Source of the DNA: Heritagella sp051881655
Lineage (GTDB): Bacteria > Bacillota > Clostridia > Oscillospirales > Acutalibacteraceae
NCBI GenBank assembly: GCA_051881655.1
Contig: JBJEQH010000013.1
Location: forward strand, 1 to 21,497
DNA length: 21,497 nucleotides
Direction: 5' to 3'
Positions 1 to 7,667 of the stretch are shown piece after piece. The number at the start of each line of letters is the position of its first letter. The stretch's first letter is position 1. The notes beneath the pieces are model-generated. The model saw only the letters and a program-made list of their open reading frames with translations. It did no database searches and was not told where the DNA came from. Made by a program: the position numbers and the translations under genes.

Positions 1-1197
1 TTTCAGAATGCGCCGTACCATATCTTTGGCGGGTACATAGTGGGCACGCTGCTCTTTCTTCCGCAGACTGATCCCATACAGGACACCGGCCCCTGCCGCT
101 GCCGTCAGGAGTACCAACAGGAAGGCCGTCGTGGCACCATCCTGTGCAGGCGAGGCGCCTTCTTCTCCGGCACCGGGGGCTGTCTGCGCCGCAGGCAACT
201 CGTCCTGGCTTTCCAGATCACTTTCAGCGGAAACCTCTTCGGTAATATTTCCATCTTCTTCCACAGCTGCCATCTGTGCCACCAGCTGGTCTTCTTCCTC
301 CTGGCGGGCCACCAAAGCAGCCTGTGCGTTTGCCTCCTGCTCCAGCTCCTTCTGCTCCTGGGCCGTATCCTCGGCCGTATCCGAGAGAACCGTCAGTGCA
401 TAGGATTTACCCAGAGAGGTGGCGGTCTTCTCCGCCTTTTCCTTTGCTTTCTTTGCTTCTTCTGCAGCCTTCTTGGCAGCTTCCTCAGCCGCCTTCTTCT
501 CCGCTGCCGCACTGGCCGCCGAACTCTGCGAATAGCTGGTCGTGGTGCTGGAAGAAGTGCTGTACGAATTCTTGTTCGAGGGAGCTACCGTCGTCGCAGA
601 GGAAGCATCGCCGCCGGAATGGGCAATTCCGTCACTGCCAAACGTGTAGATTTCTCCGTCGATATTCAGCGTGCAGTTAATGACATACTGGCCATTCTGG
701 TAGTAATACCGGTTGCCCATAAAGGTCTGCCAACCGGTGGTCGGGTACGAAACCCCGGCAACCTTGAACCAGTACACCCAGTTTTTACTGCTCATGCTCT
801 GATAGCAAATACCCTGGGACTCGCTGCGGGCATCCACAAACATGCCGTTGCCCACATAGACGCCCACATGGCCGGGCTGCTTCAATCCCAGCCCATGGAT
901 ACGCGGTACGCCATTGCTGACCAGTCCGCTCTCCGGAGATGCCCCCAGCAGATCGGTGCGGCATCCGCCCACACCCTTATAGGTAACAATCAGACCCGAG
1001 CAATCCACCGCACCATAGGAAGTGCCGCCGTATACATAACTCCACCGCTCGTAATAAGCGGTCATGCAGTGTTCGGCCAAACCGACACCCGTCGCACCGC
1101 TGACTGCCTGCACCTGCGTCGGCGCCGATAAAACAGCCGTGACCGTTACGGCCAGAGCCGCCAATAAGCTGAGAAACTTCTTCATTTTCCGTATCAT
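1..1197 (-). CDS. NlpC/P60 family cell-wall hydrolase, C-terminally membrane-anchored (3' end outside window)
   Basis: Likely an exported peptidoglycan endopeptidase of the NlpC/P60 cysteine-peptidase family, which cuts stem peptides in the wall. The reading frame is open for 399 codons and runs off the left edge with no stop. I chose the ATG at 1197 because GGGGGAGAG lies 5-7 bases before it; a second ATG at 1185 has no ribosome site. Residues 1-31 form a signal peptide (MIRKMKK, hydrophobic stretch, VQA). The catalytic domain is at about 40-155, with DCSGL (Cys66) and GHVGVYVG (His110); the third polar residue is unclear. A Tyr/Trp-rich stretch follows to about 215, then a Ser/Thr-rich linker, an Ala/Lys/Glu-rich probable coiled coil at about 245-280, an acidic region, and a membrane segment at about 355-378 followed by RKKE. 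The single-pass anchor would tether the hydrolase to the membrane. It has its own transcription unit after the murF terminator. Confidence 0.88.
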   Translation of the reverse strand, partial: MIRKMKKFLSLLAALAVTVTAVLSAPTQVQAVSGATGVGLAEHCMTAYYERWSYVYGGTSYGAVDCSGLIVTYKGVGGCRTDLLGASPESGLVSNGVPRIHGLGLKQPGHVGVYVGNGMFVDARSESQGICYQSMSSKNWVYWFKVAGVSYPTTGWQTFMGNRYYYQNGQYVINCTLNIDGEIYTFGSDGIAHSGGDASSATTVAPSNKNSYSTSSSTTTSYSQSSAASAAAEKKAAEEAAKKAAEEAKKAKEKAEKTATSLGKSYALTVLSDTAEDTAQEQKELEQEANAQAALVARQEEEDQLVAQMAAVEEDGNITEEVSAESDLESQDELPAAQTAPGAGEEGASPAQDGATTAFLLVLLTAAAGAGVLYGISLRKKEQRAHYVPAKDMVRRILK

Positions 1198-1259
1198 GGT
1201 TACTCTCCCCCGATTCCTTTGCATCTTCCCGATTCTTTATTCCAATGGCTCCTTCGCCG

Positions 1260-1306
1260 CTTACAATTTCATTACATTCGTTACAATTTATTACAAACTG
1301 GTTACA
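1260..1306 (-). promoter_or_regulatory. Array of five TGTAA half-sites resembling WalR (YycF) boxes
   Basis: On the minus strand the half-sites TGTAAC, TGTAAT, TGTAAC, TGTAAT and TGTAAG have left ends at 1301, 1290, 1280, 1271 and 1260, about one helical turn apart (11, 10, 9, 11 bp). The first pair is TGTAAC-N5-TGTAAT, an exact fit to the WalR consensus TGTWAH-N5-TGTWAH; the last pair has the same N5 spacing with one mismatch (final G). WalR is known to control autolysin genes in Firmicutes, and the gene here encodes a wall hydrolase. A PhoP-type regulator, whose boxes are similar on the opposite strand, cannot be excluded. Confidence 0.55.
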
Positions 1307-1329
1307 GTTTACCACAAGTGTCTTGTCAA
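1301..1329 (-). promoter_or_regulatory. Candidate promoter of the NlpC/P60 gene
   Basis: On the minus strand TTGACA (1329-1324) is separated by 17 bases from TGTAAC (1306-1301). The -35 is perfect and the -10 matches 4 of 6. It lies about 105 bp upstream of the ATG. The -10 coincides with the first TGTAA half-site of the neighbouring array, so bound regulator could block it; alternatively the true promoter lies closer to the gene. Confidence 0.45.
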
Positions 1330-1420
1330 TGCAACCCTTTTTTCAAAAAAAGTCCGGATTTATCGCGTTTTTTCTTCATCGGCCGGGCCAAAACCGGACG
1401 CTCCCGTCGGCTCTGCGCAA

Positions 1421-1466
1421 AAAAAGAGCTCTTCGGCTGTTCTCTTACAGCCAAAAAGCTCTTTCT
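1421..1466 (-). terminator. Intrinsic terminator after murF
   Basis: Downstream of the murF stop the minus strand has AAAGAGCT..GGCTGT / ACAGCC.AAGAGCTCTTT with a 6-base loop and then a T-run ending TTTTTGCG. It separates murF from the NlpC/P60 transcription unit. Confidence 0.8.
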
Positions 1467-1496
1467 TTGTTCTTCTGCTTTCTGCAAATATCCGTT

Positions 1497-2867
1497 TTAC
1501 TGCAGCAGCTCGCGCACAATTTCCTCCATGTGCATTCCGCGTGACCCCTTTACGAGAACCGTGTCCCCGGGAAGAAGCTGTTTTTTCAGGATCCCGATGG
1601 CCTGCCCATTGTTCTCACAGTGATAGACCTCCATCGGATGGGAATCCGCCGTTTCCCGGGCCCCCTGCGCCGTTGCCGCCGATTCCTCTCCCACGGCGAT
1701 CACCATATCCACGCCGTTTTCCGCACAGAATGCGCCGCATCCATAGTGGCCTTCGTAACTTTCCTCGCCCAGCTCCAGCATGTCCGCCAGCACGGCGATC
1801 TTCCGCCCCTGCGCCCCCAGCCGGGCCAAAAGTTGAACGGCCGTGCGCACCGAATCGGGGCTGGCATTGTAGGTATCGTCCACCACGGTCACCCCACCGG
1901 CATGAAAAATCTGCTGGCGCATGGCCGGGGGCTCATAATGGGAGAGGGCCAAGGCCGCTTTTTCGGCATCCCCACCCAGTGCCTCCGTCACCGCGATGCT
2001 CACCGCGGCATTGCGCACATTGTGCTCTCCCGGCACCGGAATGCTCATGGGCAGAACCCCACGGGGGGTCTGCAGCAAGAAGCGCACACCGGTTTCATCC
2101 ATTTCCACCTGTACCGCCCGGTATTGGCACCCCTCGGACAGACCGAAGGTCACCACCCGCAGGGGCACTTCCTCTTCCAACCGGCGCAGCAGCGGGTCAT
2201 CCCCGTTCACAAACAAATACTGGTCCGGCCCAAACCGGTCGGTAATGTGCAGCTTCTCCCGCAGAATATTCTCCTGGGTCTTCAGATAGGCGATATGGGA
2301 AATGCCGATATTGGTCATCACCGCCATGGTCGGGCGGCTGATTTCGCTCAGCCTGGCCATTTCACCGAAATTGCTCATGCCCATTTCCACCACTGCGCAG
2401 TCGTGCTCCTCCTCGAGCTGAAACAGCGTCAGCGGCATACCCACCTGGCTGTTCTGGTTGCCCCGGGTGCGCATAACGGAAAAACTGGCGGATAAAGCCA
2501 GGGCGATCATCTCTTTGGTCGTGGTTTTTCCCACGCTGCCGGTCACCCCGATCACCGGTATGGAAAACTGCGAGCGCCACCAGGCGCCGATCTCCTGCAG
2601 GGCATACAGCGTATCCTTCACCCGAATGACCACCCGGTCCTCCCGCAGGGGGATATCCATCTGGGTCAGGGTTCCGGCGGCACCGGCCTGCAGAGTTGCC
2701 TCGATAAAAATGTGGGCGTCCGTGCGCTCCCCTTTCAGGGGGACAAACATCCCGCCGGTACACACCTCGCGGCTGTCTGTAAAAAAGGAGGTAAGGGGTG
2801 TTTGCGGATCGCCGCATAAAAGCTCTCCGCCGCAGGCCTGCGCCGCCTGCTGCGCTGTCATTTTCAT
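1497..2867 (-). CDS. murF: UDP-N-acetylmuramoyl-tripeptide--D-alanyl-D-alanine ligase (MurF)
   Basis: Cytoplasmic Mur ligase that uses ATP to add the D-Ala-D-Ala dipeptide to UDP-MurNAc-tripeptide, the last soluble step of peptidoglycan precursor synthesis. The 456 residues are a normal family length. The substrate-binding N-domain has FTDSREV and FVPLKGERTD (about 29-50); the ATP P-loop is GVTGSVGKTTT (107-117); EMGMSNFGEM (161-170) and TNIGISH (185-191) follow; REKLHI (about 203-208) holds the likely carbamylated Lys; VDDTYNASPDS and the C-terminal GSRGMHME are typical MurF signatures. Its ATG overlaps the murE stop as ATGA, which indicates translational coupling. It is the last gene of the unit and is followed by a strong terminator, so mraY and murD do not follow as in a classic dcw cluster. 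Confidence 0.96.
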   Translation of the reverse strand: MKMTAQQAAQACGGELLCGDPQTPLTSFFTDSREVCTGGMFVPLKGERTDAHIFIEATLQAGAAGTLTQMDIPLREDRVVIRVKDTLYALQEIGAWWRSQFSIPVIGVTGSVGKTTTKEMIALALSASFSVMRTRGNQNSQVGMPLTLFQLEEEHDCAVVEMGMSNFGEMARLSEISRPTMAVMTNIGISHIAYLKTQENILREKLHITDRFGPDQYLFVNGDDPLLRRLEEEVPLRVVTFGLSEGCQYRAVQVEMDETGVRFLLQTPRGVLPMSIPVPGEHNVRNAAVSIAVTEALGGDAEKAALALSHYEPPAMRQQIFHAGGVTVVDDTYNASPDSVRTAVQLLARLGAQGRKIAVLADMLELGEESYEGHYGCGAFCAENGVDMVIAVGEESAATAQGARETADSHPMEVYHCENNGQAIGILKKQLLPGDTVLVKGSRGMHMEEIVRELLQ

Positions 2868-4360
2868 ACCGTTTTCCCCTCTTTCTTCCAGTCCTCCAGA
2901 ATTTCACGGATCACAACCCGCTCGTCAAACGGATATTTCACACCCTGAATCTCCTGATAGTCCTCGTGCCCTTTTCCGGCCAGCACTACGATATCGCCGG
3001 GCTCGTGGTGTTCCATGCAGTAGCGGATTGCCTGGCGCCGGTCGGGGATCTCGATATGCTTTCCCTGTGTCTTTTCCATGCCGACCAGAATATCCCGGAT
3101 GATGTCCTGCACATCTTCATACCGGGAGTTATCCGCGGTAATCACCGACAGATCCGCCAGCCGGCCGCTCATCTCACCCATCTCATACCGGCGGATTTTG
3201 GGGCGGTTTCCCCCGGCGCCGAACAGGCAGACCAGACGGTGGGGATGGTACTCCCGCAGGGTGGTGAGAATGCTCTCCATGCTCACGGCATTGTGGGCGT
3301 AATCGATCAGCAGGGTGTAGTCCCCGGGCACCGGCACGGCTTCTACCCGACCCTTGACCTTCACCGTATCCAGGGCGCGGCGCATATCCTCCCCGCTGCA
3401 CCCCAAATGACGGCACACGGCCATGGCGGCCAGTGCATTGTACACGCTGAACCGGCCGGGGATATCCACCTCCAGCTCGAAATCAAGGGCTCCCTCCACC
3501 TGGAAATGAACCCCCAGATAGCCCGGGCGGTTGACCAGGTGATCGTTTTTGGCCCGCAGAGCCGCGTTTTCACTGTATCCATAGGTATCCACCTGGCAGG
3601 TGTGCCCCTGCAGAACTCCCTGCCAGGCCGCATCATCCACATTGACAATTCCCAGCCGGCATTTGCGGAACAGCAGGCTCTTACAATACAGGTATTCCTC
3701 CATATCCTTGTGCTCGGCGCCGCCGATGTGATCCGGCGAGAAATTGGTGAACAGCCCCACCTCAAACAGGAAACCGTCCACCCGATGGCCCTTCAGCCCA
3801 ATGGAAGAGGCCTCCATCACGCAGTATTCGCACCCCGCTTCCACCATCCGGCGCAGATATTTCTGCACCTCATAGGATTCGGGCGTGGTGTTATCCGTGG
3901 GAAGCACGGTTTCCCCGATGGTCACGCCCACCGTTCCGATCAACCCGGTCTTATGGCCGGCCTGCTCCAGAATGGCGCGCACCATATAAGAGGTGGTGGT
4001 CTTGCCCTTGGTTCCGGTGATACCGATGACCTTCAGCTGCTCCGCCGGATGGCCGAAAAAGGCCGCGCTGAGCAGGGCCAGGGCATATCGGCTGTCCGGG
4101 GTGAGCAGCACCGGAACCGGGCAATTCTCCACGGCGCGCTCGGCCACCACAAACGCCGCTCCCTTTTCCACTGCCGCCAAGGCATACCGGTGCCCATCGC
4201 TCACTGCGCCGGACAGGCAGACAAACACACACCCGGGCTTTGCTTTCCGGGAATCATAGACGATATCGGTCACTTCGCAATCCCGCTCTTCCATACCGGC
4301 CGGAACCGGCAGTTCCAGCCCATTTTTCTGAAGGTCGGAGAGAAGTTCCATCATTTTCAT
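2864..4360 (-). CDS. murE: UDP-N-acetylmuramoyl-L-alanyl-D-glutamate--diamino acid ligase (MurE), divergent clostridial type
   Basis: Cytoplasmic Mur ligase adding the third amino acid (meso-diaminopimelate or L-Lys) to UDP-MurNAc-dipeptide. I place the start at the ATG at 4360 (498 residues) because AAAGGAGG sits 9 bases upstream; the frame stays open to 4453 but that extension has no ribosome site. Motifs: YDSRKAKPG (35-43), P-loop GITGTKGKTTT (113-123), TTPES (158-162), TNFSPDH (205-211), probable carbamylated Lys227, DYAHN (353-357) and GKGHEDYQ (462-469). The amino-acid-selecting loop reads DNSR (410-413) in place of DNPR; Arg413 and Glu466 of GKGHE, both meso-DAP contacts in DAP-type enzymes, are kept, so meso-DAP is the likelier substrate. 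The usual SSHAL is SSIGL and DHLDYHG is replaced by an EHKDMEEY-type segment, as I recall from other Clostridia. Confidence 0.93.
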   Translation of the reverse strand: MKMMELLSDLQKNGLELPVPAGMEERDCEVTDIVYDSRKAKPGCVFVCLSGAVSDGHRYALAAVEKGAAFVVAERAVENCPVPVLLTPDSRYALALLSAAFFGHPAEQLKVIGITGTKGKTTTSYMVRAILEQAGHKTGLIGTVGVTIGETVLPTDNTTPESYEVQKYLRRMVEAGCEYCVMEASSIGLKGHRVDGFLFEVGLFTNFSPDHIGGAEHKDMEEYLYCKSLLFRKCRLGIVNVDDAAWQGVLQGHTCQVDTYGYSENAALRAKNDHLVNRPGYLGVHFQVEGALDFELEVDIPGRFSVYNALAAMAVCRHLGCSGEDMRRALDTVKVKGRVEAVPVPGDYTLLIDYAHNAVSMESILTTLREYHPHRLVCLFGAGGNRPKIRRYEMGEMSGRLADLSVITADNSRYEDVQDIIRDILVGMEKTQGKHIEIPDRRQAIRYCMEHHEPGDIVVLAGKGHEDYQEIQGVKYPFDERVVIREILEDWKKEGKTV

Positions 4361-4727
4361 CAGTGGGGTCCTCCTTTTTCCGCGGCTTTTCCAGAGGAAA
4401 TCCATCCGCTTTTCTTCTACCTCGATGATACTCTTTCTTTGCCCTTCTGTCAATTCCGCACCGCTCTCTGCGGATCCCGCAGTTTATTCCCATATCCCGC
4501 AGAATAGCGGGGATGTGTTCCGGGTATACTCCATTTTCGATCAGCTTGTGCAGAGACTGTCCGGTGTTTTTCCCATCGGGAACACAAACCCGCACGGCCT
4601 GTTCTCTCCCGTTTTCTCCATATTCTTCCGCCCAAAGATGCCATAATCCCTTCGGACATTTTTGGATCCGGTAGATCAGGGCTCTGCGCTCCCCCCAAAC
4701 AACTGCCTGATACGCTTGGCTGTGCAT
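4254..4727 (-). CDS. Unrecognised small protein upstream of and overlapping murE
   Basis: I do not recognise this protein. The ATG at 4727 has a good ribosome site (AAAGGGGGTG, about 9 bases upstream), and the -10 box TACAAT lies about 50 bp further up, so this is probably the first gene of the murE-murF unit. Codon use over the first ~90 residues looks like the neighbouring genes (CTG, ATC, GAA, GCC). That part is a plausible compact domain with WGERRALIYRI, GLWHLWAEEY, a VCVPDGKN turn and HIPAILRDMGI. After about residue 95 it becomes Arg/Lys-rich and low in hydrophobic residues, and the frame only stops at 4254, 107 bases inside murE in another frame. Either it really overlaps murE or an ancestral stop was lost by a small indel. 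A longer GTG start at 4763 is possible but lacks a ribosome site. Confidence 0.5.
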   Translation of the reverse strand: MHSQAYQAVVWGERRALIYRIQKCPKGLWHLWAEEYGENGREQAVRVCVPDGKNTGQSLHKLIENGVYPEHIPAILRDMGINCGIRRERCGIDRRAKKEYHRGRRKADGFPLEKPRKKEDPTDENDGTSLRPSEKWAGTAGSGRYGRAGLRSDRYRL

Positions 4728-4776
4728 AAAATCAGGCACCCCCTTTATGTGAAAAATAAGCACATTATTTGATTCT

Positions 4777-4804
4777 ATTGTACCCGAATTTCGAAAAAAA
4801 GCAA
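4777..4804 (-). promoter_or_regulatory. Candidate promoter of the small ORF-murE-murF unit
   Basis: Minus strand TTGCTT (4804-4799), 16-base spacer, TACAAT (4782-4777). The -10 is strong and the -35 weak. It sits between the end of the ATPase gene and the first ribosome site of the murE unit. I see no convincing hairpin terminator between the ATPase stop and this promoter. Confidence 0.55.
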
Positions 4805-4832
4805 GCCCTTCCCCTTTTCAGCCGGGAATTTT

Positions 4833-7460
4833 TCAATGAAAATTTCTCTTTCTTCTTCCCCACAGCCATTTCTGCACTTCCTCGGTCAACAGCGGGACCA
4901 AGCTGAGCAGCGCTACCAGCCCCCACTGCACCCCCGTAAGCGGTACCGCGCCGAATACTGGGCTCCAAACCGGTACCGCCATCACCAACACCTGCAAAAG
5001 CACCGCCGCTGCGATAGCCAGCAGCAGCCGTCCGCTCCTTTTGGCTCCGCCCAGCAGCAGGGGGCGGGAGCTGTGCATATTCAGCGTATGACTGAGCTGG
5101 GAGAGGCTGAGTACGCCAAAGGCCATGGTGCGCCCGACCGGAATACCCCAGTATACACGGCCAAGGGTAAATGCCAGCAGCGCCAGCGCCCCGATCAGAC
5201 AACCCTCCAGGATCATCCCCATGCCCTCGCCGGGACGGAACAGCTTGTGGCTGTCACGCACCGGCGGGCAGCGCATCCGGTCCTCCTCAATGGCGTCGGT
5301 GCCCAGCGCCAGGGCGGGCAGCGAATCCGTCACCAGGTTCACCCACAAAAGCTGCACCGCCAGCAGGGGAGACGGTAATCCCAGCAGAAAGGCCGCCACC
5401 ACGGTCAAAATCTCCCCGGTATTGCAGGAGAGCAGGAAATGCACCGTTTTCCGGATATTCTCAAAAATGCCGCGCCCTTCCCGCACGGCCTGCACGATGG
5501 TCTCGAACCGGTCATCGGTCAGTACCATATCCGCCGCCTGCCGGGCTACCTCGGTGCCGCTTTTCCCCATGGCACACCCGATGTCCGCCATGCGCAGGGC
5601 TGGTGCATCATTGATGCCGTCGCCGGTCATGGCGGTGATCAGCCCCTGCTGCTGAAAGGCCTGCACCAGCAGAACCTTGTGGCGGGGCTGCACCCGGGCA
5701 AACACGCTGCAGGTGCTGCTGCACGCGCGCAGAGCCTTTTCATCCATGGTATCCAATTCTTTCCCGGTTATAACCCGGTCCGGGTCTTTGATCCCGATTT
5801 GCCGCGCGATGGCGGCCGCCGTCGCCGGTTGATCCCCGGTGATCATGACCGGCCGGATTCCGGCCCGGCGGCAGACAGACACCGCCTGTTTGACCCCTTT
5901 CCGGGGCGGATCCTGCAGACCGCACAGTCCCAAAAAGCACAGGGGAACCTTCTCCTCTTCCCCCTCCCTGGGGGGACTGCCCCGGTACACCGCCACAGCC
6001 AGTACCCGCAGGGCCTGCCCGGCCATGCGCTCATTCTCCCGCAGAATTTTCCCGCGTTCACTCAACGACAGGGGAACCTCGCCTCCCGCCGCCCGGCGGG
6101 TCTGGCACCGGGCCAGCACGACTTCCGGTGCGCCCTTTACGATCAGAAGGGTTCCGCCCTTCTCCCGTTGGTGAAGGGTGGTCATCTGCTTTTTCTGTGA
6201 GGAAAAGGGAATCTGCCGCAGAAGCGGAAACCGCCGCCGCAGTTCGGAAAGCGGCGTGGGACAGGCGCTTACCAGGGCTTTTTCCGTGGGATCGCCCCTC
6301 CATTTTCCGTCCTTTTCCTCACAGCTGCTGCACAGGGCGCAGCAGGAGAGGATCTCCCTCTCCCGGCCGCTTCCGGGCGGGACGGCGGAAAACCCGTCGC
6401 TCAGGCAGGTAACCGTCATCTCCCCACAGGTCAGCGTGCCGGTTTTATCGGTACAGATCACCGCCGCACTGCCCAGGGTCTCCACGGCGGGCAATCGCCG
6501 CACCACCGCCCGATGCATGGCCAGCCGCCGCACCCCGCAGGCCAGCACCACCGTCACCACCACCGGCAAACCCTCGGGAATGGCGGCCACGGCCAGGCTG
6601 ACCGCAATCAGAAACACCGAGAGCGGGTCGCGGTGCTGCAGCAGGCCAATGAGAAACAGTGCCGCACAAATGACCAGCACGGCGATCCCCAGCCCCCGGC
6701 TCATCCGGGCCAGCCGGTTCTGCAGCGGGGTGCGGGGCGGCTCGCTGTGGGCGATCATACCGGCAATCCGGCCCATCTGGGTGCGCATGCCGGTTTCGGT
6801 GACCACGGCCTCTCCGCTTCCCATCACCACGCTGGTACCGGCATAGACCATGTTGCTGCAGTCTGCGGGGGGCGTATCCGGTTGGTGAAGGGCGGACGCC
6901 CGTTTTTCCACGGGCATGGATTCCCCCGTCAACGGGGATTCGTCGGTTTTCATTCCGTTATCCAACAGCAGCCGCGCATCCGCCGGTACCACATCCCCGG
7001 CCTGCAGCAGAATGATATCCCCGGGCACCAGCCCGGAAACCACCCGGTTTTCCTCTTTTCCCTCCCGCCGGACCCGCGCATGCGGGGCCGACATCCGCTT
7101 CAGCGCCTCGATGGCCTTTTCCGCCCGGCTCTCCTGGATGGCCCCGATCAGCGCATTGCACACCACGATGAACAGGATAATCAGCGGATCCGGGGACAGC
7201 CCCTCTCCCTGCCAGAATTCCACCGCGGCGGATACCACGGCTGCCGCCAGCAGGATAAGAATCATAAAGTCGGCAAACTGCCGCAGAAACCGGCGGAGGA
7301 AGGACTCCTTTTTCTGCCCTTCCAGTTCATTTGGGCCCCATTTTTCCAGCCGCTCGCTCACCTGCCGGCTGGAAAGCCCCCGGCTCTTGCTGCTGTCCAG
7401 CGCTTCCAATACGGCAGGCTCTGCCATGGCCTGCGGCGCCCATTTTTCCCCATTGCGCAT
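4833..7460 (-). CDS. P-type calcium-transporting ATPase (type IIA/PMR1-like)
   Basis: Membrane cation pump, most likely exporting Ca2+ with ATP hydrolysis. With the ATG at 7460 (AAAGGACGG upstream) it has 875 residues, a normal length; a longer GTG-type frame to 7538 lacks a ribosome site. Order: cation-ATPase N-domain (about 1-55), membrane pair (about 62-105), actuator TGES (178-181), PEGLP in segment 4 (295-299), phosphorylation site CTDKTGTLT with Asp338, nucleotide-binding KGAPE (442-446), TGDQPAT (541-547), hinge TGDGINDAP (612-620), then the C-terminal membrane bundle. The residues forming a SERCA-like Ca2+ site II are present: Glu296, Asn680/Glu683 in SCNTGEI, and Asn708/Thr711/Asp712 in WVNLVTD. 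An odd CCALCSSC cluster (373-380) lies in the nucleotide-binding domain. It is divergent from the PAP2 gene. Confidence 0.93.
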   Translation of the reverse strand: MRNGEKWAPQAMAEPAVLEALDSSKSRGLSSRQVSERLEKWGPNELEGQKKESFLRRFLRQFADFMILILLAAAVVSAAVEFWQGEGLSPDPLIILFIVVCNALIGAIQESRAEKAIEALKRMSAPHARVRREGKEENRVVSGLVPGDIILLQAGDVVPADARLLLDNGMKTDESPLTGESMPVEKRASALHQPDTPPADCSNMVYAGTSVVMGSGEAVVTETGMRTQMGRIAGMIAHSEPPRTPLQNRLARMSRGLGIAVLVICAALFLIGLLQHRDPLSVFLIAVSLAVAAIPEGLPVVVTVVLACGVRRLAMHRAVVRRLPAVETLGSAAVICTDKTGTLTCGEMTVTCLSDGFSAVPPGSGREREILSCCALCSSCEEKDGKWRGDPTEKALVSACPTPLSELRRRFPLLRQIPFSSQKKQMTTLHQREKGGTLLIVKGAPEVVLARCQTRRAAGGEVPLSLSERGKILRENERMAGQALRVLAVAVYRGSPPREGEEEKVPLCFLGLCGLQDPPRKGVKQAVSVCRRAGIRPVMITGDQPATAAAIARQIGIKDPDRVITGKELDTMDEKALRACSSTCSVFARVQPRHKVLLVQAFQQQGLITAMTGDGINDAPALRMADIGCAMGKSGTEVARQAADMVLTDDRFETIVQAVREGRGIFENIRKTVHFLLSCNTGEILTVVAAFLLGLPSPLLAVQLLWVNLVTDSLPALALGTDAIEEDRMRCPPVRDSHKLFRPGEGMGMILEGCLIGALALLAFTLGRVYWGIPVGRTMAFGVLSLSQLSHTLNMHSSRPLLLGGAKRSGRLLLAIAAAVLLQVLVMAVPVWSPVFGAVPLTGVQWGLVALLSLVPLLTEEVQKWLWGRRKRNFH

Positions 7461-7555
7461 AAATTCCGTCCGTCCTTTCCCGGTCCCGAAGGGCCAAGCG
7501 CTTTTTTCTATCTGTATGCAGGGGCCTTCGCCGCTCATTCGTTTTTATGGGGAAA

Positions 7556-7574
7556 GAATCCCGAAGCGGGATTC
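7556..7574. promoter_or_regulatory. Perfect dyad between the ATPase and PAP2 genes
   Basis: GAATCCCG-AAG-CGGGATTC is a perfect 8-bp inverted repeat with a 3-base loop, about 20 bp upstream of the PAP2 -10 and about 95 bp upstream of the ATPase ATG. It could be an operator for a divergent regulator. It could also form a hairpin, but no gene on either strand obviously ends before it. Confidence 0.4.
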
Positions 7575-7591
7575 TCTTTCTCCGTTTTTTA

Positions 7592-7600
7592 TGGTATACT
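7592..7600 (+). promoter_or_regulatory. Extended -10 promoter of the PAP2 gene
   Basis: TGGTATACT is an extended -10 (TGn plus TATACT), 67 bp before the ATG. No good -35 hexamer is present, as is usual for extended -10 promoters. Confidence 0.5.
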
Positions 7601-7667
7601 ATAGCGCATAGAAAACGGTTTCCGCTTTTCAGCATTTCTTCATTCTTTTTGCAGGAGGTTCCCCCCT

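Noticed and set aside
40..1131. A 363-codon plus-strand open frame over the NlpC/P60 gene
   Set aside because: The minus-strand frame has a signal peptide, DCSGL and GHVG catalytic motifs and a terminal membrane segment; the plus-strand translation has none.
1261..1315. The evenly spaced TTACA motifs as a CRISPR-like or satellite repeat
   Set aside because: The units are only 5-6 bp with 9-11 bp phasing, which fits protein-binding half-sites rather than CRISPR repeats of 25-40 bp.
2798..4507. A 569-codon plus-strand open frame opposite murE
   Set aside because: It mirrors a textbook Mur ligase on the minus strand; the His/Pro/Gly-rich translation is typical of an antisense shadow.
4805..4832. 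A terminator directly after the Ca2+-ATPase gene
   Set aside because: Only a weak TTCCC/GGGAA pairing with a long loop is possible before the T-run; not convincing enough to list.
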